The notes under the pieces were generated by a model, which saw only the letters and a program-made list of their open reading frames with translations, had not been told where the DNA came from and did no database searches. Below are positions 8,125 to 15,094 of a DNA stretch of 64,000 bases, piece by piece. The stretch's first letter is position 1. Each line of letters starts with the position of its first letter. The DNA comes from Bacillus carboniphilus (GTDB lineage: Bacteria; Bacillota; Bacilli; Bacillales; JC228). A program made the position numbers and the translations under genes. The stretch is taken from contig NZ_BAAADJ010000061.1 in the NCBI RefSeq assembly GCF_039522365.1, positions 45,899 to 109,898 on the forward strand, in the 5' to 3' direction.

Positions 8125-8604
8125 TTATGTTTTTTTTACTGACATCCATTCTTCCTTTTTTAAAAAATTATTAGTCATTCTATGATTGATCCAGACCCCC
8201 AAATAGATGAATATGTATTTCGGGAGCGAATATATTAGTTTCCATCCGCTGTATTTAATGAGAAGAATCTGTACAAAAACCCATTCTAAACTCCATATAA
8301 TCAAAATAAAGGCAAAGAAATAGAGTATCATAGTCCGAAACTTATGGTGAAATGGAAACCAATTCAGAAATAATAAACTGGTAATCGAATAGAAAGTGAT
8401 TCGTACAAAGAAATCGGTGTAGTGGACATCAGGATTCTCCGTGTAATAATAGAGCTCATATTTCCCCTTGAAAATAGCATCCCACACTAACCCGAAATAA
8501 AGCACAAAAAAGATAGTACTATATATCCCAATTCCATTGATTTTTTTAGGAGTCCACCAATATAAAATTGAAAGGAGGATAAGAATGATTAGAAATCCGA
8601 ACAT
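8125..8604 (-). CDS. CBO0543 family membrane protein (second copy)
   Basis: A 159-residue integral membrane protein with about five helices. It shares layout and several motifs with the gene upstream (for example a short Y-rich loop with HYTDF versus HYMDL, and a late SGWKLIYSLP versus QGWRTWYSAP). Its ATG lies inside the upstream gene, giving a 16-base overlap, and uses AGAGGGA as ribosome site, so the two are translationally coupled. Function of the CBO0543 family is unknown. Confidence 0.7.
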   Translation of the reverse strand: MFGFLIILILLSILYWWTPKKINGIGIYSTIFFVLYFGLVWDAIFKGKYELYYYTENPDVHYTDFFVRITFYSITSLLFLNWFPFHHKFRTMILYFFAFILIIWSLEWVFVQILLIKYSGWKLIYSLPKYIFIYLGVWINHRMTNNFLKKEEWMSVKKT

Positions 8605-9062
8605 GTAATCCCTCTTTTAATGAGCAAACGAACCCACTTAAGATTTAGTAATAATATGATAAATAATAAAGGGTAAATCGGTGCTGAATACCAGGTACGC
8701 CAGCCTTGATAGTTGAAGAGATCGGAGTGGTTGGCGGCAAACCATTCATAGAGTAATGAAAAAATGGTCCAAACAAAAATATAAATGTATTTTTTTAATA
8801 GCGAGCTTTTATAAGGAAATAGATTGAGGAATAAAATATTTACCGCTGGATAAATGCCAATCCCAGCAACCAAATCCATATAATGTACACCTGGTTTAAA
8901 GTAAGAATAAAGCTTGTACATGCCTCCCAAAATAGAATCTGCTAGTAAGGCGAGGTACAAGGAAAAGAAGGAAGTGACATACATTTCAAGCTTTGTCACT
9001 TGTTTTGGGATTTTCCAAATTATTAACCAAAAAATCGTGATGGTAGCTACCATTAAAATCAT
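8589..9062 (-). CDS. CBO0543 family membrane protein (first copy)
   Basis: A 157-residue membrane protein with about five helices, paralogous to the following gene. The family-typical YSYFKPGVHYMDL segment lies between helices 2 and 3. CBO0543 proteins are widespread in spore-formers, often in tandem, with no known activity. The ATG follows GGATGA. Together with the overlapping downstream copy it forms a two-gene unit, perhaps a heterodimeric membrane protein. Confidence 0.7.
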   Translation of the reverse strand: MILMVATITIFWLIIWKIPKQVTKLEMYVTSFFSLYLALLADSILGGMYKLYSYFKPGVHYMDLVAGIGIYPAVNILFLNLFPYKSSLLKKYIYIFVWTIFSLLYEWFAANHSDLFNYQGWRTWYSAPIYPLLFIILLLNLKWVRLLIKRGITCSDF

Positions 9063-9137
9063 TCTTAAATCATCCAGTTTATTTTTTTTGATGGTTGTTA
9101 AATCATTTTATTCTTTCACATGTAATCGCGTTTTATG

Positions 9138-9174
9138 TAAAAAGACCTGCTCTCCATGATGGAAGAACAGGTCT
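9138..9174 (-). terminator. Terminator of mgtE
   Basis: AGACCTG (9143-9149) pairs with CAGGTCT (9168-9174) and part of the interior pairs as well. A T run follows on the minus strand. Confidence 0.7.
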
Positions 9175-9179
9175 AAATT

Positions 9180-10535
9180 TTATAATAGGCTTGTTAAAAA
9201 GAATGTCGCGAGTCCGAAATATATAAATAGAGATAAAATGTCATTAATGGTTGTAATTAGCGGACCCGAGGCAATTGCGGGGTCAATATTTATTTTGTAA
9301 AGTAGGATCGGAATAATGGTTCCAGCCAGCGTCCCGAAAATGAGTGTTAAGAGAAGGGAAGCGCCAATCACAAACCCTAACACTAAGGACTGTTGCCATA
9401 TAGCTGCAACGCCAAAAATCAAAATTCCACAAGTAATTCCAATCATGAGTCCTACTTTACTTTCTCTCCATATTAACTTTAGAATTTGATTCGCCTCTAA
9501 TTTAGTAGAAGATAACCCGCGAATAACCACAGCGAGTGACTGTGTACCTGTGTTCCCCGTCATACCCGCAATCATTGGCATAAAAAAAGCTAAAGCCACT
9601 ACTTGATCTAATGTATTTTGAAAAGTACTAATTATACTACCTGATATTAGTCCTATGAATAATAAGAGTACTAGCCAAGGTAATCTTCGAAAAGAAGCTA
9701 CCGTTGCGGGTGTGTCAAAGGTAATATCTTTACCTGTCGCAGCGAATTTTTCATAATCTTCATTGGCCTCTTTAATGAAGACGTCGATAATGTCATCAAC
9801 TGTTACAATACCGACTAATTCTTTGTTGTCATCGACAATCGGAATGGCTAAAAAGTCGTAGCGTTCAAACAGGCCTGCGAGCTCTTCCTGATCCATGTAT
9901 ACATTAGCCGAAATTACCCGACTAAACATAATAGACGCGACCTTGTCTTCTGGATTACTTAATATTAAATCACGATAGGAGAGCACTCCTTTTAGCCGCC
10001 GACTTTCATCAATCACATAGAAATAGTTAATATTCTCAGCAATTTCAAGGAAACTGCGTAATTTTTGAATAGCTTGTTCAACTGTCGAATCATCTTTAAT
10101 CCAGACATAGCGGTTATTCATCAAACGTCCAGCTGAGTCTGGAGGGTAGTCAATGATCGACTGGACAACCTCGACTTCATGCTTTTCCATAATAGAGAGG
10201 TAATATTGACGAGTCTCTTCATCAAATCCTTCTAAAATAAAGGCGAGGTCATCGTTTTCCATTTTGCGTAAAACTTGTTGAAGCAATGAACGCTTCATGA
10301 GCTGCAGAGCGATGGTTTGCAACGGCTTTTCTAGTTCTACAATCAATGCAGAAATGAGGTCTACCGGGAGTGAATTGATGAAATTCGGGTGATGTTTCCT
10401 TGGGATAGCCTGGTAAAGTTGAGCAATATCATAGGGCTGCAGCTCTTCTATAATCTTATTAAACTCTGTTTTTTTTCTTTCTTTTAAGAGTCTAATAGTT
10501 TTCAAAACCAATTCGTCGATGTAGTGTTCTGTCAC
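9180..10535 (-). CDS. mgtE: Magnesium transporter MgtE
   Basis: A 451-residue Mg2+ channel/transporter with the standard order: N-terminal helical domain (about 1-130), two CBS domains (about 135-260) that sense cytosolic Mg2+, and a five-helix pore domain (about 280-451). The pore segment includes PMIAGMTGNTGTQSLAV, the conserved MgtE signature. The start is GTG 10535, set by GGAGGGGG at 10543-10550. Expression should be controlled by the M-box riboswitch and terminator upstream, and possibly by a leader ORF. Monocistronic. Confidence 0.95.
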   Translation of the reverse strand: MTEHYIDELVLKTIRLLKERKKTEFNKIIEELQPYDIAQLYQAIPRKHHPNFINSLPVDLISALIVELEKPLQTIALQLMKRSLLQQVLRKMENDDLAFILEGFDEETRQYYLSIMEKHEVEVVQSIIDYPPDSAGRLMNNRYVWIKDDSTVEQAIQKLRSFLEIAENINYFYVIDESRRLKGVLSYRDLILSNPEDKVASIMFSRVISANVYMDQEELAGLFERYDFLAIPIVDDNKELVGIVTVDDIIDVFIKEANEDYEKFAATGKDITFDTPATVASFRRLPWLVLLLFIGLISGSIISTFQNTLDQVVALAFFMPMIAGMTGNTGTQSLAVVIRGLSSTKLEANQILKLIWRESKVGLMIGITCGILIFGVAAIWQQSLVLGFVIGASLLLTLIFGTLAGTIIPILLYKINIDPAIASGPLITTINDILSLFIYFGLATFFLTSLL

Positions 10536-10554
10536 ATGGTTTCCCCCTCCTGAA

Positions 10555-10593
10555 TCTGGGGACTATGTGCAGCAAAGAGTGGTCGTCCCCAGA
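10555..10593 (-). promoter_or_regulatory. Hairpin joining the leader ORF stop and the mgtE ribosome site
   Basis: TCTGGGGAC (minus strand, 10593-10585) pairs perfectly with GTCCCCAGA (10563-10555) around a 21-base loop. The 3' arm contains the first base of the leader ORF stop region and ends five bases before the mgtE ribosome binding site. There is no T run, so it is not a terminator. Its position suggests control of translation. Confidence 0.6.
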
Positions 10594-10637
10594 CTACTAT
10601 TTAGTTTTGGCCTTCTCGATTCTCCGGGTCCTTCCAT
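10563..10637 (-). CDS. Candidate 24-residue leader peptide of mgtE
   Basis: ATG at 10637 is preceded by a near-perfect ribosome site (GGAGGTGA, 10645-10652) at ideal spacing. The frame runs 24 codons to TAG at 10563. The peptide is basic in the middle and ends TTTLCCT. It lies after the riboswitch terminator and before mgtE, in the same frame as mgtE but separated by its stop. The last codons run through the left arm and loop of the 10555-10593 hairpin. Ribosomes finishing the ORF would open that hairpin. I know of no described equivalent. The coding status rests on the ribosome site and position only. Confidence 0.5.
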   Translation of the reverse strand: MEGPGESRRPKLNSSLGTTTLCCT

Positions 10638-10661
10638 TCTTTTACTCACCTCCGTAATAAT

Positions 10662-10690
10662 AAAAAAGTACACCTCGAATAAAGGTGTAC
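10662..10690 (-). terminator. Riboswitch-controlled terminator of mgtE leader
   Basis: GTACACCT (10690-10683, minus) pairs with AGGTGTAC (10675-10668) and is followed by TTTTTT. It is placed right after the M-box, as expected for the OFF-state terminator. Confidence 0.85.
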
Positions 10691-10713
10691 GTGTTGAACC
10701 CAATCACTAGACC

Positions 10714-10869
10714 TTCATTCGTAGAGCTTTAGCACTGAACGGCATAGGCAACAATGTTGCCAGCTACATTAAAAACCACCTTATGTCGATGGTTCCTGTT
10801 GACCCATTGGCGTCTTTGGACGTTTTTGGGCAGCAGCATATCTCCGGACAGGAGCCTCACCTAACGAAG
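10714..10869 (-). promoter_or_regulatory. M-box (ykoK) magnesium riboswitch
   Basis: On the minus strand the RNA begins CTTCGTTAGGTGAGGCTCCT. It contains the conserved GCTGCTGCCCAAAAACGTCC, GACGCCAATGGGTCAACAGG, ATCGACATAAGGTGG and CAGTGCTAAAGCTCTACGA blocks in the correct order, which together are diagnostic of the M-box aptamer. High Mg2+ should favour the terminator that follows, shutting off mgtE. Confidence 0.95.
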
Positions 10870-10886
10870 TATTTAATTTCTATTTG

Positions 10887-10915
10887 AGATTAGTAGAAAA
10901 ATCCCTAAATGTCAA
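10887..10915 (-). promoter_or_regulatory. SigA-type promoter of the mgtE leader
   Basis: On the minus strand, TTGACA (10915-10910), a 17-base spacer and TAATCT (10892-10887). The start of transcription would fall about ten bases before the M-box. Confidence 0.7.
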
Positions 10916-11041
10916 CCATTTTACATACATTTTGTGAGGCGTGAGGTCTACATATATATGTATTCAATTATCTGTAAAAAGTGTGCTAGACTTCTGCCTA
11001 AAAATGTTAAAATGAGGGTAAAGGGGGACCTTCCATTCATT

Positions 11042-11719
11042 ATGTGTGAACAAATTCTTTTACAATACCAAGATGATTTACATAGATACTGTCGTTCGCT
11101 AACAGGGACTCCTTGGGATGCGGAGGACCTATATCAAGAAACACTTGTTAAAGGAATGAAGAACTCAAATATATTGACACAACACCCTGCCCCTAAAGCC
11201 TATTTATTTCGTGTCGCTTCCAATGCTTGGATTGATGAATGTAGAAGGCGAAAGGCAGACGTAGGGTTGCCGGTTGGGTATGAGACAGCAGACACTTTAA
11301 TTTTAGTGGACCCACTAGAAGTGAAGGAATCAGTAGAAAAATTGGCAGCACAGTTACCACCATTTCAAGCGGTCATCTTTTTATTGGTAGATGTGTTTTT
11401 ATACTCGACCAGAGAGGTAGGAGAGATGCTAGACAAAACGGAAGGTGCCGTAAAAGCGGCCTTACACAGAGGGAGACAGCGTCTGGCCACTGGAGAACAT
11501 CCATTGAGAAAAAGAGATAGGTTGGAACCTGCAGAACAGTTGAATTTAATCCAGCAATTCCTCAAAGCCTTTCGGAATCAAAAACCAGAATTGATTGCTC
11601 GGGCATACCGACAATTAACAGAAGTCGGTTTACGTGCAGAGCGTTATTTTTCTGGAGGAACATATTATTTTACCTTCTATGATCCAGAGGGAAATGCATT
11701 TTCTGTGATAGCTGAATAA
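11042..11719 (+). CDS. ECF-like RNA polymerase sigma factor
   Basis: A 225-residue sigma-70 family protein. Region 2 (about 5-70) has DAEDLYQETLVKGM, and region 4 (about 100-155) has an HTH ending KTEGAVKAALHRGRQRL. An extra C-terminal domain of about 65 residues resembles the small SnoaL-like extensions of some ECF groups. The frame is open upstream to 10934. I prefer ATG 11042 because region 2 normally starts near the N-terminus, but its ribosome site (GGGGG, 11023-11027) is 14 bases away and ATG 11012 is an alternative. No anti-sigma gene is adjacent, so the C-terminal domain may act as regulator. Confidence 0.8.
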   Translation: MCEQILLQYQDDLHRYCRSLTGTPWDAEDLYQETLVKGMKNSNILTQHPAPKAYLFRVASNAWIDECRRRKADVGLPVGYETADTLILVDPLEVKESVEKLAAQLPPFQAVIFLLVDVFLYSTREVGEMLDKTEGAVKAALHRGRQRLATGEHPLRKRDRLEPAEQLNLIQQFLKAFRNQKPELIARAYRQLTEVGLRAERYFSGGTYYFTFYDPEGNAFSVIAE

Positions 11720-11800
11720 AAAATTTCTAATTTAAGCGTACCTAATTAGTAGATTCATCCGTGTATAGGGTGAAAACAACTTTTAAGGGGAGAAAAAAGG

Positions 11801-12163
11801 ATGAAAATCAAGAACAGAATTAACACATGCTTTATTCATTTAAAGGATTTAGAAAAGGCTAAGGAATGGTACAAGATGGTATTCCCATTTGAAATTGAAT
11901 CAGAAAAAGAAGGGGACTATGTTTCATTTAAAATGGAAGGGACAGGCCTAGTATTACTTCAAACTCATCATAAGGAGATCACTCCTTTACCTTATTCTGT
12001 TTTCTTTTTTGAAACAAACGATGTGGATGGGGTTTTTCAGGAACTTCAGGAAAAGGGAGTAAAGACCGACCCCATTACATCTTACGGTGAAGGTATGAGG
12101 GGTTGTAGCGTTTATGACCCAGAAGGAAATATTCTACTAATTTGTACACCGCCTGTTGAATAG
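11801..12163 (+). CDS. VOC (glyoxalase/bleomycin-resistance) family protein
   Basis: A 120-residue single-chain VOC protein with the beta-alpha-beta-beta-beta repeat. Motifs include FIHLKDLEKAKEWYKMVF at the start and the terminal CSVYDPEGNILLIC, which holds the usual metal-ligand glutamate position (here replaced within NILLIC, so metal binding is doubtful). VOC proteins act as lyases, dioxygenases or drug-binding proteins. Start ATG follows AAGGGGAG. It is 81 bases downstream of the sigma-factor gene, and its role is not predictable. Confidence 0.75.
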   Translation: MKIKNRINTCFIHLKDLEKAKEWYKMVFPFEIESEKEGDYVSFKMEGTGLVLLQTHHKEITPLPYSVFFFETNDVDGVFQELQEKGVKTDPITSYGEGMRGCSVYDPEGNILLICTPPVE

Positions 12164-12171
12164 TTAATAGG

Positions 12172-12205
12172 GATGGCCTGTTTAAAGAACCAGGCCATCT
12201 TTTTA
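12172..12205 (+). terminator. Terminator of the VOC gene
   Basis: GATGGCCTG (12172-12180) pairs perfectly with CAGGCCATC (12191-12199), followed by TTTTT. Confidence 0.8.
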
Positions 12206-12208
12206 TAA

Positions 12209-12331
12209 TTATTGAGCAGTATACCCAACGTCTACCAATAGGTTTGTACCCGTCGTAAAGTCATTTTTACTTAAATAGAAAATCACAATTTCATCATAAA
12301 ATAGAGGCCCAATTACATATTGGAATTGATT
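12209..12331 (-). pseudogene. C-terminal remnant of a short-chain dehydrogenase (SDR)
   Basis: Read on the minus strand, the last 27 codons before TAA (12211-12209) encode EIVIFYLSKNDF followed by TTGTNLLVDVGYTAQ. This closely resembles the conserved C-terminus of SDR enzymes (EIA..FLLSD..S..TGT...VDGGYTAQ). Upstream the frame stays open but loses all SDR character, and the catalytic YxxxK and the Rossmann motif are absent. The gene has been truncated; the 6S-like RNA now occupies the adjacent DNA. Confidence 0.6.
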
Positions 12332-12359
12332 AAATGAGCAAAAGAGGAAGGCATTAACA

Positions 12360-12388
12360 TTGATTTTTAGGAGGACAAGGTATATTAT
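12360..12388 (+). promoter_or_regulatory. SigA-type promoter of the 6S-like RNA
   Basis: TTGATT (12360-12365), a 17-base spacer and TATTAT (12383-12388) lie just upstream of the structured RNA. Confidence 0.6.
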
Positions 12389-12394
12389 ATATAT

Positions 12395-12636
12395 ACAAGC
12401 TGCATTGCTCGTAAGTCTACGTAAAGTTTTAACCTTTAAACTTATATAGGGAGTTTAACATTGAAACCGAAATGACATGTTTCTGTCTACATGACATGGA
12501 AAACAGGCAGGAAGGTTTCTGCGAACACCCACTTTGAGGAGTGGTGGTTTAAAACTTTCTTATTTGAGAATACGGCAAAGGCGGCTCTAATAATTGCTTA
12601 TTCAAACCAGTTCCGGTAGGGGGAACTGGTTTTTTG
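12395..12636 (+). ncRNA. ssrS: 6S-like structured RNA
   Basis: A promoter (12360-12388) and a strong terminator (12605-12636) bracket about 240 bases with no convincing ORF. The interior folds into one long rod of 187 bases (12399-12585). GCTGC pairs with GCGGC, TTGC with GCAA, GTA with TAC, TCT with AGA, and AAAGTTTTAACC with GGTTTAAAACTTT. Then follows a large internal bubble whose 3' side forms its own small hairpin (CCACT...AGTGG), and AAACC/GGTTT closes the apical part. Size and architecture (closing stem, central bubble with 3' hairpin, apical stem) are those of 6S RNA, which sequesters sigma-A RNA polymerase. I did not recognise the primary sequence, so the family call is structural. 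Confidence 0.62.
12605..12636 (+). terminator. Terminator of the 6S-like RNA
   Basis: AACCAGTTCC (12605-12614) pairs perfectly with GGAACTGGTT (12622-12631), followed by a T run. Confidence 0.85.
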
Positions 12637-12676
12637 TTTTTATAAATTTGCAGATGAGGAGCGGGGGCTGGTGTGG

Positions 12677-12851
12677 CGCACTCAAATCGGAAAACTCGCA
12701 CTCATTTGGTACAAATGTGCACTCAAACGTTTGTTTTTCGCACTCAAACGTAATATCGCACTTAAAACTAAATTTTCGCACTTAAATTCAAAAAATCGCA
12801 CTCATTTAAATATTTTCGCACTCAAATCACAATTTGCGCACAAACCACTCC
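12677..12851. repeat. Nine-unit 20-bp periodic repeat (array 1)
   Basis: The word CGCACTCAAA or a close variant (CGCACTTAAA, TGCACTCAAA, CGCACTCATT) begins at 12677, 12697, 12718, 12739, 12757, 12777, 12797, 12817 and 12837. Spacings are 20, 21, 21, 18, 20, 20, 20 and 20. Each word is followed by a variable A/T-rich half. The last unit is CGCACAAACCAC. A G-rich stretch precedes the array. A frame (12671-12961) crosses it, but the 20-base period shifts reading frame each unit, so it is not a coding repeat. A second copy lies at 26699. Confidence 0.85.
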
Positions 12852-13062
12852 AAAAAACAACATCCACACCTCATATTCATCACAATCCACCCATACCCAA
12901 CCCTGTCAAGAACACCAACAACCTAAATAACTACCACACTAACCAAAAAACTCCCTCATAAAATCAGATTCTGCTAAAAAGTCAGTCCAAAATCCAAAAA
13001 AATTTATAAAAAATCGGCTTTTTAATAAATAAAAATCCTTCAAAACATTTGTAAAATATTGT
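12852..13062. other. G-depleted A/C-rich intergenic stretch
   Basis: From about 12842 to 12960 the + strand has only two or three G bases and is almost purely A, C and T. AT-rich DNA follows up to the CodY-like box. No gene, terminator or promoter is recognisable in it. The only frames are low-complexity (H, N, P, T-rich) and lack a ribosome site. Confidence 0.6.
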
Positions 13063-13077
13063 CGAATTCTGAAAATT
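13063..13077 (+). promoter_or_regulatory. CodY-like box upstream of first oppA-like gene
   Basis: CGAATTCTGAAAATT matches the CodY consensus AATTTTCWGAAAATT at 11 of 15 positions, including the whole CTGAAAATT half. It lies upstream of the probable -10 element (GATATATTAT, about 13111-13121). The box is weak alone, but an even better one lies at the same relative place before the paralogue. Confidence 0.45.
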
Positions 13078-13084
13078 TTAAAAA

Positions 13085-13109
13085 AGGTATGGTAATGTAT
13101 CCCATACCT
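13085..13109 (+). promoter_or_regulatory. Perfect 8-bp inverted repeat in the first oppA-like promoter
   Basis: AGGTATGG (13085-13092) and CCATACCT (13102-13109) form a perfect inverted repeat with a 9-base spacer, directly upstream of the putative -10 element. No comparable repeat exists in the promoter of the paralogue. A candidate operator for an unidentified regulator. Confidence 0.4.
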
Positions 13110-13190
13110 GTGATATATTATCTCCATATTACGAAAGTGTTACAGAAATATAATAAATATTTCACAAAGGTAACACTGGTGTTTCTATTT

Positions 13191-13202
13191 AAGGGGGTGA
13201 TT
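13191..13202 (+). promoter_or_regulatory. SD-like element far upstream of the start codon
   Basis: AAGGGGGTGATT is nearly complementary to the 3' end of 16S rRNA but lies 62 bases before the ATG, which has its own ribosome site (AAAGGGGGAG). No ORF of note follows it. It resembles the STAB-SD elements that stabilise some Bacillus mRNAs. Confidence 0.45.
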
Positions 13203-13263
13203 ACTAGTAATCTATAAATCCTAGTTTTTTAGATTTGTTGAAATCAAAGGGGGAGTCAATTCA

Positions 13264-15042
13264 ATGAAAAGAAAACAATTTCTATTACTAATGATCATGT
13301 TCCTCATCGCTTCTCTGTTCCTTGCAGCCTGTTCCGAAGATAAAGAAGAAGGTCAGAAAAAGGACCCGGATACAGAAGAAAAGGACAATAAGGAAGAAAA
13401 AGATAATGAAGAACAAAATCCAACTACAAGTGAACCTGTAGATGGAGGAACCATTACTTACGCCATGGAAAGTGAATTTGAAGGCCTTTTGGATCAAGTT
13501 TATTTTTCTGGCCAATCAGATGCAGAAATTTTGGCCTTCACTTCTGAAAATATGATTTCTTTTGACGAAAACTTGAAGCCTATCCCATGGTTAGCTGAGT
13601 GGTCTGTATCTGAAGATAATAAGACATACACATTTACTTTAGTTAAAGACGACATCAAGTGGCATAATGGGGAAACCTTAACCATGGAAGATTGGGTATT
13701 TGCCATTGAAACGATTGCACATCCTGATTACACTGGACCAAGATATGTTAACGTCCAAGATATTGTTGGTGCTGAAGAGTTCAAAGCTGGGACTGCAGAC
13801 AGCATTACTGGTTTAGTCATGTCAGACGACAAACAAACATTAAGTGTTACTTTTAAAGAAGCAAAAATTAACAACCTGACAAACCTATGGACGGCTCCTA
13901 TGTCTAAGAAAGCATTCGAAGGAATTGCTGTTGCAGATATGGAAGAGTCTGATCCAGTTCGTAAAAATCCAGTAGGTACAGGTCCATTTAAAATTGTAAA
14001 TATCCTCCCTGGTGAATCCATTGAAATGGAAAAACACGCAGACTACTGGAGAGGCTCACCACACCTAGATAAACTTATCGTAAAAGTTATTGATGGTTCG
14101 TTAATGGTTGGGGAATTAGAAACAGGGAACGTTCATATGAGTGCTTTCCATCCATCTATTCTTCCTCAAGTTGAAGAATTAAAGAATGTTGAGATTGTGG
14201 AAGTGCCTGGTTTATCTTATTACTACGTTGGATTTAAAATGGGTAAATGGGATGGTAGCAAGAACGTAATGGATCCAAATAATAAATATGTCGATAAAGA
14301 CCTAAGAAAAGCAATGCTTTACGCCATTAACCGTCAAGAGTGGGTAGATGCATTTTTCAGTGGTCTTGGTGGTCCGGTTAATACACCAAGCCCATCCGCT
14401 CACTGGATTACAGCTTCTAGTGATGAACTACCAAATAACTATGAGTTTAATCCAGATAAAGCGATGGAATTACTAGATGAGGCTGGATATGTAGATGTAG
14501 ACGGCGACGGTTTCCGCGAAGATCCGAATGGAGATAAGTTTGTTATTAACTTCGGTCACTATGACACTGGTAACCCAACTTACGAGGCACGTGCCAGAGC
14601 TATCACACAATACTGGGGAGATGTCGGTCTTCAAGCTGAATTAACGATGACTGAAGTCAACCTTTATTATGAGATGGTAGAAAACGACGATCCTGCGATT
14701 GAAGTATTCTACGCAGGATGGGGAACAGGTTCTGATCCAGATCCGTATGGACTTTGGGCAGAAGATGCGCTATGGAACTACCCACGTTGGGTTAATAAAG
14801 ATTCTGACCAACTTATGTTAGATGCACTAAATATGGATCTACTCAAGGATGCAAATGGTCAAATTAGTGATGAAAAACGAAAAGAGATTTATGTTGAATG
14901 GCAAAAAATCATGAACGAAGAGCTACCAGTTCTTCCGATTATGGAGCTTAGAGATGCATGGGCTCTAAACAGCAACTTAAAAGGAGTCTCTTTCGGCGTT
15001 AATGGATTTAACCCACCAAATGAATGGTGGTTTGAACAGTAA
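13264..15042 (+). CDS. Oligopeptide-binding lipoprotein, OppA/SBP_bac_5 family (copy 1)
   Basis: A 592-residue extracellular solute-binding protein. It has a signal peptide with lipobox LAAC (Cys23), then a highly acidic/Lys/Glu/Asn linker of about 40 residues, then a full SBP family 5 fold from about residue 60. The usual KWHNGETLTMEDWVFA motif lies near residue 140. It would capture peptides or other small solutes for an ABC importer. No permease or ATPase gene is nearby, so it must use components encoded elsewhere. A paralogue follows 517 bases downstream with its own leader and terminator. Likely CodY-regulated. Confidence 0.9.
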   Translation: MKRKQFLLLMIMFLIASLFLAACSEDKEEGQKKDPDTEEKDNKEEKDNEEQNPTTSEPVDGGTITYAMESEFEGLLDQVYFSGQSDAEILAFTSENMISFDENLKPIPWLAEWSVSEDNKTYTFTLVKDDIKWHNGETLTMEDWVFAIETIAHPDYTGPRYVNVQDIVGAEEFKAGTADSITGLVMSDDKQTLSVTFKEAKINNLTNLWTAPMSKKAFEGIAVADMEESDPVRKNPVGTGPFKIVNILPGESIEMEKHADYWRGSPHLDKLIVKVIDGSLMVGELETGNVHMSAFHPSILPQVEELKNVEIVEVPGLSYYYVGFKMGKWDGSKNVMDPNNKYVDKDLRKAMLYAINRQEWVDAFFSGLGGPVNTPSPSAHWITASSDELPNNYEFNPDKAMELLDEAGYVDVDGDGFREDPNGDKFVINFGHYDTGNPTYEARARAITQYWGDVGLQAELTMTEVNLYYEMVENDDPAIEVFYAGWGTGSDPDPYGLWAEDALWNYPRWVNKDSDQLMLDALNMDLLKDANGQISDEKRKEIYVEWQKIMNEELPVLPIMELRDAWALNSNLKGVSFGVNGFNPPNEWWFEQ

Positions 15043-15094
15043 TAAACCCCCCCAAAGGTTTAGTTACTACTATAAGTTTATATCTTTGAATATA

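Noticed and set aside
12395..12636. T-box or other cis riboswitch
   Set aside because: No T-box core (AGGGTGGNACCGCG) and no gene directly downstream; the structure fits a trans-acting rod RNA better.
12671..12961. Open frame across repeat array 1, 96 codons
   Set aside because: The 20-base period shifts reading frame at each unit, there is no ribosome site, and the C-terminal part is low-complexity from the G-depleted stretch.
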